This document shows, piece by piece, positions 15,697 through 22,112 of a stretch of DNA of 42,508 bases. The notes under the pieces were generated by a model. The model had not been told where the DNA came from, searched no databases, and worked only from the letters and a program-made list of their open reading frames with translations. This DNA is from a virus, in IMG/VR virus record IMGVR_UViG_3300036845_000159, positions 1-42,508 of that record. One strand, given 5' to 3'. Each line of letters opens with the position of its first letter. The first letter of the stretch is position 1. A program made the position numbers and the translations under genes.

Positions 15697-16241
15697 ACGG
15701 CGACCCGCGATACACCGAGCCCAACCGGCGGGCTTATCCGCCGGTCACTCGGGCGGCCATCCTGCCATTCTACAAACGCCTTATAGCGGCGTTCGGCAAG
15801 CTCGCTGATATGCCTGTGGGCGTCGCCGAGGACCGCCGAGCGGGCGGGCGGGGCGACTACGTGAGCCGCCGGAGCCGCGCCCGTACGTGTTGGGCGAGCA
15901 CCAAGCCGACCGACGGGCACCATAAGGGATGGGGCCGCATGATCCACGATGCGTCACATAGGGTGTTCGAGGTCCGGCACCCGCACGCGCGGCCCCACGA
16001 CGGCGGCCACGCCACGCTCGAACGCGAAATGGTGGAGTACGTCGAGCGCAAGGGATGGGTTGCAAAACTCGAACTAGCTAAACTGCCGACGCCCAAGCCC
16101 GACAAGTTCGCCAAGCTCGCGCGGGCCGAGGCGGCGCTCGAACGGTGGAGGACCAAAGCCCTCCGCGCGCACAATGCAATCAAGAAATTAGACCGAACCA
16201 TTAAACGACTCAACCGGAGACCGACATGCCCAACCATTTGA
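15693..16241 (+). CDS. Hypothetical basic protein with C-terminal coiled coil
   Basis: This 182-residue protein starts at an ATGA overlap. The middle has many His and Arg (HHKGWGRMIHDASHRVFEVRH), and the C-terminal 45 residues form a very basic helix (LARAEAALERWRTKALRAHN onward) likely to be a coiled coil. Nucleic acid binding is plausible but not shown. It overlaps the start of the next gene by 16 bases. Confidence 0.6.
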   Translation: MNGDPRYTEPNRRAYPPVTRAAILPFYKRLIAAFGKLADMPVGVAEDRRAGGRGDYVSRRSRARTCWASTKPTDGHHKGWGRMIHDASHRVFEVRHPHARPHDGGHATLEREMVEYVERKGWVAKLELAKLPTPKPDKFAKLARAEAALERWRTKALRAHNAIKKLDRTIKRLNRRPTCPTI

Positions 16242-16522
16242 AACGCGCCGCGAACTCTGAGCAATTCGGCAAGAAGGCCATGCGCGCCGCGACCACTCGG
16301 CTACGCGAGATTGCCCGCACCTCGAAAATGGACCAAGCGGCGTTCGACTCGCTCGAATACCGATGGGGTGGCGGCGATCCCGTGGGGCGGCTCCCGCTCA
16401 CGGACGAGAACAAGGTCAATGACTTTATCCGCGCTCGTACCCGAATCTGGCGTAACACTTGGATCACCGAGGCGTTACTCGACTTGGTCGAGGAAATGGA
16501 AGATTTTTACCCGGAGGCGTGA
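16226..16522 (+). CDS. Hypothetical protein with duplicated N-terminal domain (short form)
   Basis: The 98-residue protein (GGAG just upstream of ATG 16226) repeats the N-terminal domain of the protein at 14817-15311 almost exactly for 82 residues. It then ends in a different acidic tail, LLDLVEEMEDFYPEA. The pair therefore shares one domain with alternative C-termini, which could act as different effectors or as an antagonist that lacks the long partner's second domain. The function is unknown. Confidence 0.68.
   Translation: MPNHLKRAANSEQFGKKAMRAATTRLREIARTSKMDQAAFDSLEYRWGGGDPVGRLPLTDENKVNDFIRARTRIWRNTWITEALLDLVEEMEDFYPEA
16229..16473 (+). repeat. 245-bp direct repeat, copy B
   Basis: This is the second copy of the repeat at 14850-15094. 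The divergence point is the codon after ATCACCGAGGC, where copy B continues with GTTACTCGAC. The intervening 1.1 kb holds two unrelated small genes. Homologous recombination between the copies would delete them. Confidence 0.9.
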
Positions 16523-16527
16523 TAACC

Positions 16528-16541
16528 TGACGGAGTCGTCA
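16528..16541 (+). promoter_or_regulatory. Palindrome TGACGGAGTCGTCA before a small operon
   Basis: The palindrome lies right after the stop of the short-form gene (16522). It is followed by GTTTTTAAC and a GAGGA ribosome site for the gene at 16563. TTTTAA at 16544 is only a weak -10 candidate, so here the site may be a pure operator or an internal promoter. Confidence 0.55.
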
Positions 16542-16562
16542 GTTTTTAACCGAGGACAATTT

Positions 16563-16721
16563 ATGGAAAACAACGTTATAGACGCCCGGCAACTCTTCGC
16601 CATGTCGCGCGCGGCGGCAGAGGCGGCCCGCGAGTTCGACATTGACCTCGCCGCGCTTGAGGCAGATCTACACGCGGTGATGAAAACGGGCGAAGGCTTT
16701 ACGAGCGCGACCAATGAATAA
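16563..16721 (+). CDS. Small acidic hypothetical protein (52 aa)
   Basis: ATG 16563 is preceded by CGAGGA at a good distance. The product, with ARQLFAMSRAAAEAAREFDI and LAALEADLHAVMKTG, is probably all-helical and acidic. It overlaps the next gene by eight bases. Its position directly after a TGACG palindrome suggests it begins a transcription unit. It is not recognised. Confidence 0.6.
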   Translation: MENNVIDARQLFAMSRAAAEAAREFDIDLAALEADLHAVMKTGEGFTSATNE

Positions 16722-16863
16722 AGCACTGCGCGCCGCCGCGCTCCGATACGCAAAGCGTGTCGTGGCAAAAGAGGTGCGGATATATCAACCGCAAATCACG
16801 GCGCTACTGTTCGCCGCCTACGGTGCCGGATCACGACGAGCAACACGGAAAAACAAATCATGA
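16714..16863 (+). CDS. Small basic hypothetical protein (49 aa)
   Basis: The product starts MNKALRAAALRYAKRVVAKE and ends in a basic tail, ATRKNKS. It begins inside the end of the previous gene and its TGA overlaps the next ATG (ATGA). Such tight overlaps on both sides are the rule in this operon and are the main support for this gene. The function is unknown. Confidence 0.55.
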   Translation: MNKALRAAALRYAKRVVAKEVRIYQPQITALLFAAYGAGSRRATRKNKS

Positions 16864-17237
16864 CACGACCCGCACAAACCACGACCATGTACCGTATCGG
16901 ACGTTGGGGCCAACACAAGATCGAGGCCGTTGAGGTGGTCAAACGCACCGAACAATTTACAACGTACCTCGCTCCCACGTATCAAGCGGGCAAGTTCCGC
17001 GAGGTGCGTGAAAAGCACAGCGCGGGTGAATGGTTCGACACGTGGGCGGCGGCGCAGTGCGAGCGAGTCCGCCGAGCCAAGGCCAATATCGAGCATTACG
17101 TCACTCAATTAGAAAAAGCGCGGTCACACCTCGCCGACCTTGTACGCGAGCACGACCCAACGCCCCGCCCGTGCCCCCGGTGCGACGGCGGGTTCGAGTG
17201 CCTAACGCATGCCAAACCCGGCAAACCGGACGTTTGA
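16860..17237 (+). CDS. Hypothetical protein with C-terminal zinc-binding-like motif
   Basis: This 125-residue protein has a helical middle (AAAQCERVRRAKANIEHYVT and QLEKARSHLADLVREHD) and a C-terminal CPRCDGGFECLTH motif with two Cys pairs and a His, suggesting a zinc knuckle. It may be a small nucleic-acid- or protein-binding factor. It ends the second sub-operon, just before a promoter region. Confidence 0.6.
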   Translation: MTRPAQTTTMYRIGRWGQHKIEAVEVVKRTEQFTTYLAPTYQAGKFREVREKHSAGEWFDTWAAAQCERVRRAKANIEHYVTQLEKARSHLADLVREHDPTPRPCPRCDGGFECLTHAKPGKPDV

Positions 17238-17242
17238 AACTG

Positions 17243-17283
17243 TGACGCGCGTCGCTACAGTTCCGCGAGTTCCGGGCGATAAT
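17243..17283 (+). promoter_or_regulatory. Promoter with TGACGCGCGTC box and GATAAT -10
   Basis: GAAACTGTGACGCGCGTC starts at 17237, and GATAAT (17278-17283) follows. The ATG of the next gene is only seven bases after the -10, so its transcript would be nearly leaderless. The same 18-base box occurs on the minus strand at 20451-20468. No good -35 hexamer is present, which suggests activation or a phage factor at the box. Confidence 0.55.
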
Positions 17284-17290
17284 TTGCCCC

Positions 17291-17449
17291 ATGAACACCG
17301 AACGCCGCAATGCCGATCGACTCGCACGGGACCGCGCCGAATACCTGGCCGTGCTGAAAATGGAGCGCCAGTCCGACACAGTTTTTAGGTGGGCGGTGGC
17401 GGGGCTGATAGTCGCCGCCGTCCTCATGCTCGTAACTTTCATCATCTAA
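17291..17449 (+). CDS. Small membrane protein (52 aa), possibly from leaderless mRNA
   Basis: The product starts MNTERRNADRLARDRAEYLA, a basic amphipathic segment, and ends with one membrane helix (WAVAGLIVAAVLMLVTFII), so it is predicted N-in. No ribosome site is seen. A GATAAT hexamer ends eight bases before the ATG, so translation may start on a leaderless transcript. Small one-helix phage proteins include holins, antiholins and superinfection-exclusion factors, but nothing selects between them. Confidence 0.65.
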   Translation: MNTERRNADRLARDRAEYLAVLKMERQSDTVFRWAVAGLIVAAVLMLVTFII

Positions 17450-17463
17450 CAGAGTGATTCACT

Positions 17464-18111
17464 ATGGCAAACTTTCACGCAATCCCTAAGACCGTATTTT
17501 TTGGGGGCCCGCGACCCGGCGACCGCCGCCCGCGCATTTCGTGGCGAGTGGTGGACGTTGACGCCGGTCACAACGAACGGCATTGGCCGCGCGTCACGGT
17601 CGCCACGTGTAACGACGAAGCGACGGCGACCCGTATCGCGTCCATGCTGAACGGTGAGGCCGCAATCGGAGGCGCGATGGCGGCGGCTAACGTCGAGCTA
17701 ACGGGACGCCTCGCACAGCAAGGCGAGATATTGCGCAAAGCGCTCGATACCCGCAACGCGTGGGAGGACGAGGTCAAACGATACTCCGATGCGCTCGCCA
17801 CGGCACGCGCCGAAATCGACGAGCTAAAAGCCAATCGCGAGGACGGCCGAAACGCATGCGCCGCACTTCGGGACGAGATCAAAGCCGTACGTGAGCGTAA
17901 CGCCAGCCTCGAACGATTCCCCGCCGACGGCGTGCTCGTCAATGCGTTGCGCAAGGACTGCGCGGAACAGGCCGCCAAATGCGACAAACTCGTGGGCGAT
18001 ATTACTAAGTTAGGCGGCCAGCTATACGACGTGCGCAAGGACCGCGACCAAGTCCTCGTCGAACGGGACGCGCTTATCGATCGATTAAACGGTATCCGGA
18101 AATACGTATGA
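17464..18111 (+). CDS. Coiled-coil hypothetical protein (215 aa)
   Basis: The N-terminal 60 residues contain beta-like segments (ISWRVVDVDAGHN, VTVATCNDEATATRIASMLN). Residues about 65-215 are a long heptad-rich coiled coil (AQQGEILRKALDTRNAWEDE, RSRYSD-like helices, DQVLVERDALIDRL). No known family is recognised. It may be a structural, tethering or oligomeric adaptor protein. It overlaps the next gene as ATGA. Confidence 0.65.
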   Translation: MANFHAIPKTVFFGGPRPGDRRPRISWRVVDVDAGHNERHWPRVTVATCNDEATATRIASMLNGEAAIGGAMAAANVELTGRLAQQGEILRKALDTRNAWEDEVKRYSDALATARAEIDELKANREDGRNACAALRDEIKAVRERNASLERFPADGVLVNALRKDCAEQAAKCDKLVGDITKLGGQLYDVRKDRDQVLVERDALIDRLNGIRKYV

Positions 18112-18341
18112 ACGACGGCCAAGCCGCTATCGAGGTCGGCCCCCACGCTGTGGCATGCCCGGACGGGCGCCGGGGGTGCCTCGTGGCGCGCACGGTGACC
18201 GGGATCATGGGAATCGTCCGGTTTCCGGGCTCGACCTTGCTGGGGGCTTATCCGTTGGCCGCGCTTGAATATTACGTGCCGGAGACCATACCGGCCACGC
18301 GGCCCGACCGTTACCCGCCAAAGGCGAAAAAGAGTGGGTAA
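18108..18341 (+). CDS. Hypothetical protein (77 aa)
   Basis: The gene starts at an ATGA overlap. The product has a beta-rich middle (GCLVARTVTGIMGIVRFPG) and a Pro/Lys-rich C-terminus ending PKAKKSG. It has two Cys but no clear zinc site. It is not recognised. Confidence 0.55.
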   Translation: MNDGQAAIEVGPHAVACPDGRRGCLVARTVTGIMGIVRFPGSTLLGAYPLAALEYYVPETIPATRPDRYPPKAKKSG

Positions 18342-18579
18342 CGCATACGACGCGCACGCGGCGTTGACGGCAACGGCCCGGTTGCGCATTCTGCGCGAGA
18401 ACGAGGACCCGAACGAGGGCGAACCCATGACCGTGGCCGAGCGGCGGCACCGTCAGGCCGAGGCGCGGCGCATGCACGAGCTTGCGGTACGCGGGTATTC
18501 AATCGAGGCCGACACCAAAGGGAACGTATCTCTTTGGTACATGCATCGCGGCCAACACAAATTGCGAGGTGAAACATGA
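18334..18579 (+). CDS. Hypothetical basic protein (81 aa)
   Basis: GTG 18334 overlaps the stop of the previous gene, and the TGA overlaps the next ATG. The product (GNAYDAHAALTATARLRILR, then a charged helix, then GYSIEADTKGNVSLWYMH) looks like a helix followed by a small beta unit. The GTG start is chosen from the overlap pattern; ATG 18427 is an alternative. The function is unknown. Confidence 0.55.
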   Translation: MGNAYDAHAALTATARLRILRENEDPNEGEPMTVAERRHRQAEARRMHELAVRGYSIEADTKGNVSLWYMHRGQHKLRGET

Positions 18580-18998
18580 AATGCGATATCTACACCGACG
18601 CCGAGCCCGTGGCGCTCCCAATGTCCAAGTTCGACTTGCAACGGCGCCGGGACGAGGCAATGCACGCCCACGTGGTCGGGCTCGCGCAAGATCAACTCGC
18701 GGCGCTCCGGGCAAAAATGCAACCGTGCCGCTCGCCGTACTGCGAATGCATGGTCGGCCAATGCACGTCCCCCGGTTTTTACGATGCGCGCGAATTTACG
18801 ATCAACACGGCGACCGGTGCTCAACTCGACGCGTGGGCCAACGCGCCGCGATCTATCGGGGTAGCGGACGCCGAAATGCACGCATTACTCCAAACGAATT
18901 TTTCACAAATTGAGACGCGCGTCACGGCTGCGCAAGTAGCGCGAGACCTAAACTCATTGCCCGATTGGTTCACCAATACAGCGAGGTACAACAAATGA
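18576..18998 (+). CDS. Hypothetical Cys-containing protein (140 aa)
   Basis: The product starts MKCDIYTDAEPVALPMSKFD, preceded by GCGAGGTG, the usual ribosome site of this phage. It holds a CRSPYCECMVGQC cluster near residue 50 that could bind zinc and a C-terminal helical half. No family is recognised. The stop overlaps the next ATG as ATGA. Confidence 0.62.
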   Translation: MKCDIYTDAEPVALPMSKFDLQRRRDEAMHAHVVGLAQDQLAALRAKMQPCRSPYCECMVGQCTSPGFYDAREFTINTATGAQLDAWANAPRSIGVADAEMHALLQTNFSQIETRVTAAQVARDLNSLPDWFTNTARYNK

Positions 18999-19246
18999 AA
19001 TTACGCGAGTATCTAACGTTCGCCGTGCTCATGCTCGTGTTGAGCGCGTGCGCCGTGTGTGACACTCACCCGGTCGCATGCAAGGTCGCGTTGGGCGTCG
19101 CCGTCGTGGTCGTGGCGGGTGAGGCCGCCGCCTATGGCGTCAAGCACGCGCACATGTCCAGCAATTCGAGCAACACGAACAGCGCCCCGCCAGCGCCGCC
19201 CCCGCCGGTCAATCCGTGCGCGGGCAACCCGGCGTGCGCGACATGA
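18995..19246 (+). CDS. Small Pro-rich lipoprotein (83 aa)
   Basis: The start MKLREYLTFAVLMLVLSAC is a lipoprotein signal with lipobox LSAC and Cys19 as the lipidation site. A second hydrophobic stretch (VALGVAVVVVAGEAAAYG) follows, then Ser/Asn and Pro-rich sequence ending NPCAGNPACAT. The Pro-rich lipoprotein form recalls Rz1-type outer spanins, but there is no embedding Rz gene and the lysis genes are far away at 38-40 kb. Surface exclusion is another possibility. Confidence 0.65.
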   Translation: MKLREYLTFAVLMLVLSACAVCDTHPVACKVALGVAVVVVAGEAAAYGVKHAHMSSNSSNTNSAPPAPPPPVNPCAGNPACAT

Positions 19247-19416
19247 ACGTCATCCGCAACCCGCATGCGCTGCACTATTGGGCCGAACAACAAGCGATAG
19301 CCGAGCGGCGCAAACAGGCCGAGGTCGATAGTGTGATTGACCTTGCGTTCACCGAGCACGAAATGCGCGTAGCGATGGCCGCATTAGATCGCGGGCTAGG
19401 CGAGGCGGGCACTTGA
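19243..19416 (+). CDS. Small hypothetical protein (57 aa)
   Basis: It starts at an ATGA overlap with the lipoprotein gene. The product is a single helical, charged protein (NPHALHYWAEQQAIAERRKQ, then FTEHEMRVAMAALDRGLGEA). It is not recognised. It ends in an overlap with the TTG start of the next gene. Confidence 0.55.
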   Translation: MNVIRNPHALHYWAEQQAIAERRKQAEVDSVIDLAFTEHEMRVAMAALDRGLGEAGT

Positions 19417-19607
19417 ACCCCGCCGCGTTCGTCTTGGTGATCACGCTCATACGGTCGGGCGGCGAGGTCCACGAGTTCGTCAAGCCGCCGCCCCACCAAA
19501 CCATTGCGGAATGCACCCGCGCGGGCGAGGCTAACAAATCCCTGTACTTGCGGGTTGAGCACGTCATGCCGCATAATTTCTCCTATCGATGCGAGGTGCA
19601 ACAGTGA
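19413..19607 (+). CDS. Small hypothetical protein with hydrophobic N-terminus (64 aa)
   Basis: A TTG start at 19413 overlaps the previous stop (TTGA). The product starts MNPAAFVLVITLIRSGGEVH and holds two Cys that could pair (TIAECTRAGE, YRCEVQQ). Export through the short hydrophobic start is possible but weak. The start choice rests on the overlap pattern of the operon. Confidence 0.48.
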   Translation: MNPAAFVLVITLIRSGGEVHEFVKPPPHQTIAECTRAGEANKSLYLRVEHVMPHNFSYRCEVQQ

Positions 19608-19735
19608 ACAAGCCTCACCTATGGTTCGCACTTGGTTGGTGGTGGTGCGGCAATAGACGTACCGCCGCGTTTGTATTTCGCGGGAGAACGCCACTTGAAG
19701 CGTATTTAGAGCGGCAACGTTGGCTCGGTCTATGA
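19604..19735 (+). CDS. Small Trp-rich basic hypothetical protein (43 aa)
   Basis: GTG 19604 overlaps the previous stop (GTGA) and has GCGAGGTG at the usual distance. The product starts MNKPHLWFALGWWWCGNRRT and is Arg/Trp-rich. The good ribosome site and overlaps on both sides (ATGA with the next gene) support translation. The function is unknown. Confidence 0.5.
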   Translation: MNKPHLWFALGWWWCGNRRTAAFVFRGRTPLEAYLERQRWLGL

Positions 19736-19938
19736 ACGACACAAGCAAGTCACCCCTTGCAGCGTTTTGCACGTGTGACAATTCTTGCGGCGGCGGCCAT
19801 TGGGTCGGCTGTCAATTGGTGTTCATCGCCGAGGCGGCCCAAGCCGTCGTCGCCGAGGCCAACGCGCGCAAGGCGTCACCGTCGCCGTATATGGGCATTC
19901 TCGACGGGGCACTCAAGGGCACGGTGACGCCCATATGA
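19732..19938 (+). CDS. Small Cys-rich hypothetical protein (68 aa)
   Basis: The product starts MNDTSKSPLAAFCTCDNSCG and continues GHWVGCQLVFIAEAAQAVVA, so four Cys and a His cluster in the first 32 residues, possibly a zinc site, before a helix. The gene is overlapped by ATGA at both ends. It is not recognised. Confidence 0.55.
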   Translation: MNDTSKSPLAAFCTCDNSCGGGHWVGCQLVFIAEAAQAVVAEANARKASPSPYMGILDGALKGTVTPI

Positions 19939-20174
19939 CCAAGCATTGGCAATGGTGCGATCATCTCCAAATCGCTTTACGTGACCCCAAGGGCAGACCC
20001 GCGACGTTTTGCGCCGGTTGCCACTTGAGCGTTACTGCAACGCCCGGCCCGCTCGTGCATTACTTGGGCGGCCACTACCACGTGGAATGTGTGCTCGACT
20101 TGCTCCCGGCGCCGCCCGAGCGTGACGTGTATGCGTTCCCATTCTCTCAAACTCCCTATGGTTTGCCGCCATGA
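19935..20174 (+). CDS. Small zinc-finger-like hypothetical protein (79 aa)
   Basis: The product starts MTKHWQWCDHLQIALRD and has CAGCHLSV in the middle and HYHVECVLDLL further on. The Cys/His spacing (CDH, CxxCH, HxHxxC) suggests a LIM- or treble-clef-like zinc unit. It may bind nucleic acid or a host protein. It overlaps both neighbours. Confidence 0.55.
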   Translation: MTKHWQWCDHLQIALRDPKGRPATFCAGCHLSVTATPGPLVHYLGGHYHVECVLDLLPAPPERDVYAFPFSQTPYGLPP

Positions 20175-20266
20175 ACGACCACGAGGCGCGCATGTCGTAC
20201 TTTTGTTGGGGCGTCATCGTCGGCGCTGGGATCGTCGCGTGGGCATGGGCGCTGCACTCGTGGTAA
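20171..20266 (+). CDS. Single-helix membrane peptide (31 aa)
   Basis: ATG 20171 overlaps the previous stop (ATGA). The peptide is MNDHEARMSYFCWGVIVGAG followed by IVAWAWALHSW, one membrane helix. It is too short for family assignment. The overlap pattern and hydrophobicity are the support. Confidence 0.45.
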   Translation: MNDHEARMSYFCWGVIVGAGIVAWAWALHSW

Positions 20267-20415
20267 GCGCCGCTACACCGTGGCGACCGGGCGAGGTCGA
20301 ACACATCGTCGAGGTCTGCACGGGCCGACGCCCAAGCGCACCGTGGGCACCCGTGTTGAACGATGCGCAACGCGCCGCCGAGGCCAAGCGGGCGCGCAAG
20401 GCCAAGCGCCGCTAG
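20245..20415 (+). CDS. Small basic hypothetical protein (56 aa), last gene of the tower
   Basis: The frame from ATG 20245 (or GTG 20260) runs to a stop at 20415. The product includes WRPGEVEHIVEVCTGRRPSA and ends in a strongly basic Ala/Arg/Lys tail. It overlaps the membrane peptide gene by 22 bases. The tail could bind nucleic acid. The start is uncertain. Confidence 0.42.
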   Translation: MGAALVVSAATPWRPGEVEHIVEVCTGRRPSAPWAPVLNDAQRAAEAKRARKAKRR

Positions 20416-20576
20416 CAGGCTTGATACGGTCGAATCAATACCTCATTCCGTGACGCGCGTCACAGTTTCGCCCTATTTGTAGGCGTTATCTGACAGCATA
20501 GTGTGCGGCGTTCCCTGAATTAGTCCCGTTGCAATGCGAAAGTGACCTCGCCGTCAATACCGACGGTTTATTTCGC
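20416..20576. promoter_or_regulatory. Intergenic region between convergent operons with box and hairpin
   Basis: This gap holds the perfect palindrome TGACGCGCGTCA (20451-20462). Read leftward it belongs to the same 18-base box as at 17237. It also holds one copy of TTCCCTGAATTA (20511-20522) and a CCGTC/GACGG hairpin (20551-20566) followed by TTTATTT, a possible weak rightward terminator. A promoter here would transcribe against one of the convergent operons, so the palindrome may be an operator or roadblock site. Confidence 0.45.
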
Positions 20577-20594
20577 TCAAGTTCCCTTGGGAAC
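20571..20594 (+). repeat. Inverted-repeat element TTTCGCTCAAGTTCCC-N2-GGGAAC, copy 2
   Basis: This is the second copy of the 24-bp element found on the opposite strand at 6143-6166. Here the palindrome covers the stop codon and last codons of the leftward gene at 20577-20912. Both copies sit at the 3' ends of leftward genes. Confidence 0.6.
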
Positions 20595-20912
20595 ACGCGC
20601 GGCACACGTGACGCCGCTTATCTCGCGAATGTCGGTCGGACCGCTGTCGATCCAATCATTGAACTCGCCGATGGCGTCGGGCGGCGGCATTGTGCCGTCC
20701 TCGCTAGAATAGCTCCACCATGTCCCGTTCGCCTCGTGTACCCATAGCGTTCCGCGTGAGCCGCACCACGACAAGCCCCACGTGCCGAGCGGCGGGTGCT
20801 GGTAGTCGTGTGACGGTCGCGCCTTGGCGGGCGGCTCGTCGGCGTTGGCAACGTACACGGCGGCCAGAACGCCGCAAATGATCAAGGCGAGTGATAGCGC
20901 AAATCGTTTCAT
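20577..20912 (-). CDS. Exported hypothetical protein (111 aa)
   Basis: ATG 20912 overlaps the previous stop (ATGA). The N-terminus MKRFALSLALIICGVLAAVY leads to a likely signal peptidase site after ANA, so the mature protein is periplasmic. It has Trp/Gly-rich sequence (TWGLSWCGSRGTLWVHEANG) and two Cys that could pair. It lies downstream of TerS with another exported protein. Lysis or exclusion roles are possible but unsupported. Confidence 0.6.
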   Translation of the reverse strand: MKRFALSLALIICGVLAAVYVANADEPPAKARPSHDYQHPPLGTWGLSWCGSRGTLWVHEANGTWWSYSSEDGTMPPPDAIGEFNDWIDSGPTDIREISGVTCAARVPKGT

Positions 20913-21142
20913 AAGCATTGACGTAAGTCTCCGTTGGGGGCGTCGTACACGGCGGGGCATGCCGTCCTTGGACCGTATTGCATGTGACCCTGTATGTCAA
21001 TCTGACGAAGCGGTCGATGCGCGGGTGTGACGTGTCCGTCGAACACGGGGCGCGGCGCGGGCATGGTGTGCGAGACGTGTATCAAATAATCGCCTATGGA
21101 CACGAACGCGAGCGCTATAGCAAAGCCGATATAACGTTTCAT
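20909..21142 (-). CDS. Small exported or membrane-anchored protein (77 aa)
   Basis: ATG 21142 has AAGGGGTG just upstream, inside the end of TerS. The start MKRYIGFAIALAFVSIGDYL is a hydrophobic signal or anchor similar in style to that of the next gene (MKRF), and two Cys lie near the C-terminus. The rest is His/Pro-rich. No family is recognised. Confidence 0.58.
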   Translation of the reverse strand: MKRYIGFAIALAFVSIGDYLIHVSHTMPAPRPVFDGHVTPAHRPLRQIDIQGHMQYGPRTACPAVYDAPNGDLRQCL

Positions 21143-21144
21143 CG

Positions 21145-22026
21145 TCACCCCTTGGTTGGTGGATTGAGCATGCGAATATACGCGTCGGCGGCGAGGCGCG
21201 GGTCGGCTTGTTCAGCGAGCGAGATACCGTCGAGCGGCGCGGCGCCCGTGAGCGGCAAGCCCTTGCCGTCGTTCTTGTACGCCCCGAGCATTTTTAACAT
21301 CATGTCACGGGCTTGCTGTTTGTCGTATAGCTCAACCGTAATAACGCCGTCCTTGTCCTGTTTGATGTTCTTGATGCACTTGAGCGCGGCAGGCGATAGT
21401 TTCGTCGTGTCGGCAATGATCGTGCGCTCGATCCCGTTGCCAAAGCACGTGGGGCATGTAGGGTTCGGCGGCAATTGCCAGTCGTACCCAAAGCCGCCCG
21501 AGCACGTGGGCAACGTCATGCGCTCGCCCTTGGGAATTTTCCCGCCAACGGCGATCAGTGTCACTTGCGCGTTGTACGCGTCGAGCGCTTGCGCAAACTC
21601 GCCCGCGTCGCGCCATTGCATACCATAGGCCGTGCCGTTGCAGTGTCGGCAATTGTATTTTTGCACGCGCACGATTTCGTTTGTGTCGGTCGTCACGATG
21701 TCCGCGAGGTCGCGCAAAATATCGATAGCGCGAGCAATGCCGGCGGTCGCGAGACGGTCTTGGATTTCGGCCACGCGCTTGTTGACGTGGTCTCGTGCGA
21801 GCACGGCGGCGGCGCTCGACCATATCGAGCGGTACGCGGCACCCGGCGCTACATCGTGCGACGCCTTGTAAGCGCTGACGAGCGAGCGCGACTCAGCGTA
21901 GAACTGCGCGAACACGACCTCGCGGGGCGTGAGTTCACGTTCGCCCACCATGACCGGGAGCGGCACGCGCGGCAAGATTTCCACGGGCACAGCGGCCACG
22001 GTCGCGAGTTCGTTCATGCCCGCCAC
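21145..22026 (-). CDS. terS: Terminase small subunit
   Basis: The 293-residue protein begins with a DNA-binding-like part: LTPREVVFAQFYAESRSLVS (32-51), then SAYKASHDVAPGAAYRSIW and ARDHVNKRVAEIQDRL. This order of helices is typical of phage small terminases that recognise the packaging site. A zinc-binding insert follows (C126, C129, C175, C191, C194; YNCRHCNGTAYGMQWR and CPTCFGNGIE), a known variation of phage TerS. The start is GTG 22026 or ATG 22017. It is isolated from TerL by more than 7 kb and transcribed away from the AT-rich region. Confidence 0.82.
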   Translation of the reverse strand: MAGMNELATVAAVPVEILPRVPLPVMVGERELTPREVVFAQFYAESRSLVSAYKASHDVAPGAAYRSIWSSAAAVLARDHVNKRVAEIQDRLATAGIARAIDILRDLADIVTTDTNEIVRVQKYNCRHCNGTAYGMQWRDAGEFAQALDAYNAQVTLIAVGGKIPKGERMTLPTCSGGFGYDWQLPPNPTCPTCFGNGIERTIIADTTKLSPAALKCIKNIKQDKDGVITVELYDKQQARDMMLKMLGAYKNDGKGLPLTGAAPLDGISLAEQADPRLAADAYIRMLNPPTKG

Positions 22027-22069
22027 AATCGCACACCCGCCCGGCGCCGGTCAACCACGTGCCGAGGCG

Positions 22070-22112
22070 TTGTCAAAAATTCCTTGTCAAAAAACTCTTG
22101 TCAAATTATACA
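22070..22112 (+). promoter_or_regulatory. Sigma70-like promoter over three 14-bp TTGTCA repeats
   Basis: TTGTCA occurs at 22070, 22084 and 22098, exactly 14 bp apart, each followed by AAA. The second copy forms a -35 with TATACA at 22107-22112 after a 17-bp spacer, a strong promoter match, reading rightward toward 22398. A protein binding the repeats would cover the promoter. Confidence 0.6.

Noticed and set aside
18995-19246. Annotation as Rz1 outer spanin
   Set aside because: It has a lipobox and Pro-rich tail but a second hydrophobic segment, no overlapping Rz gene, and lies far from the endolysin.
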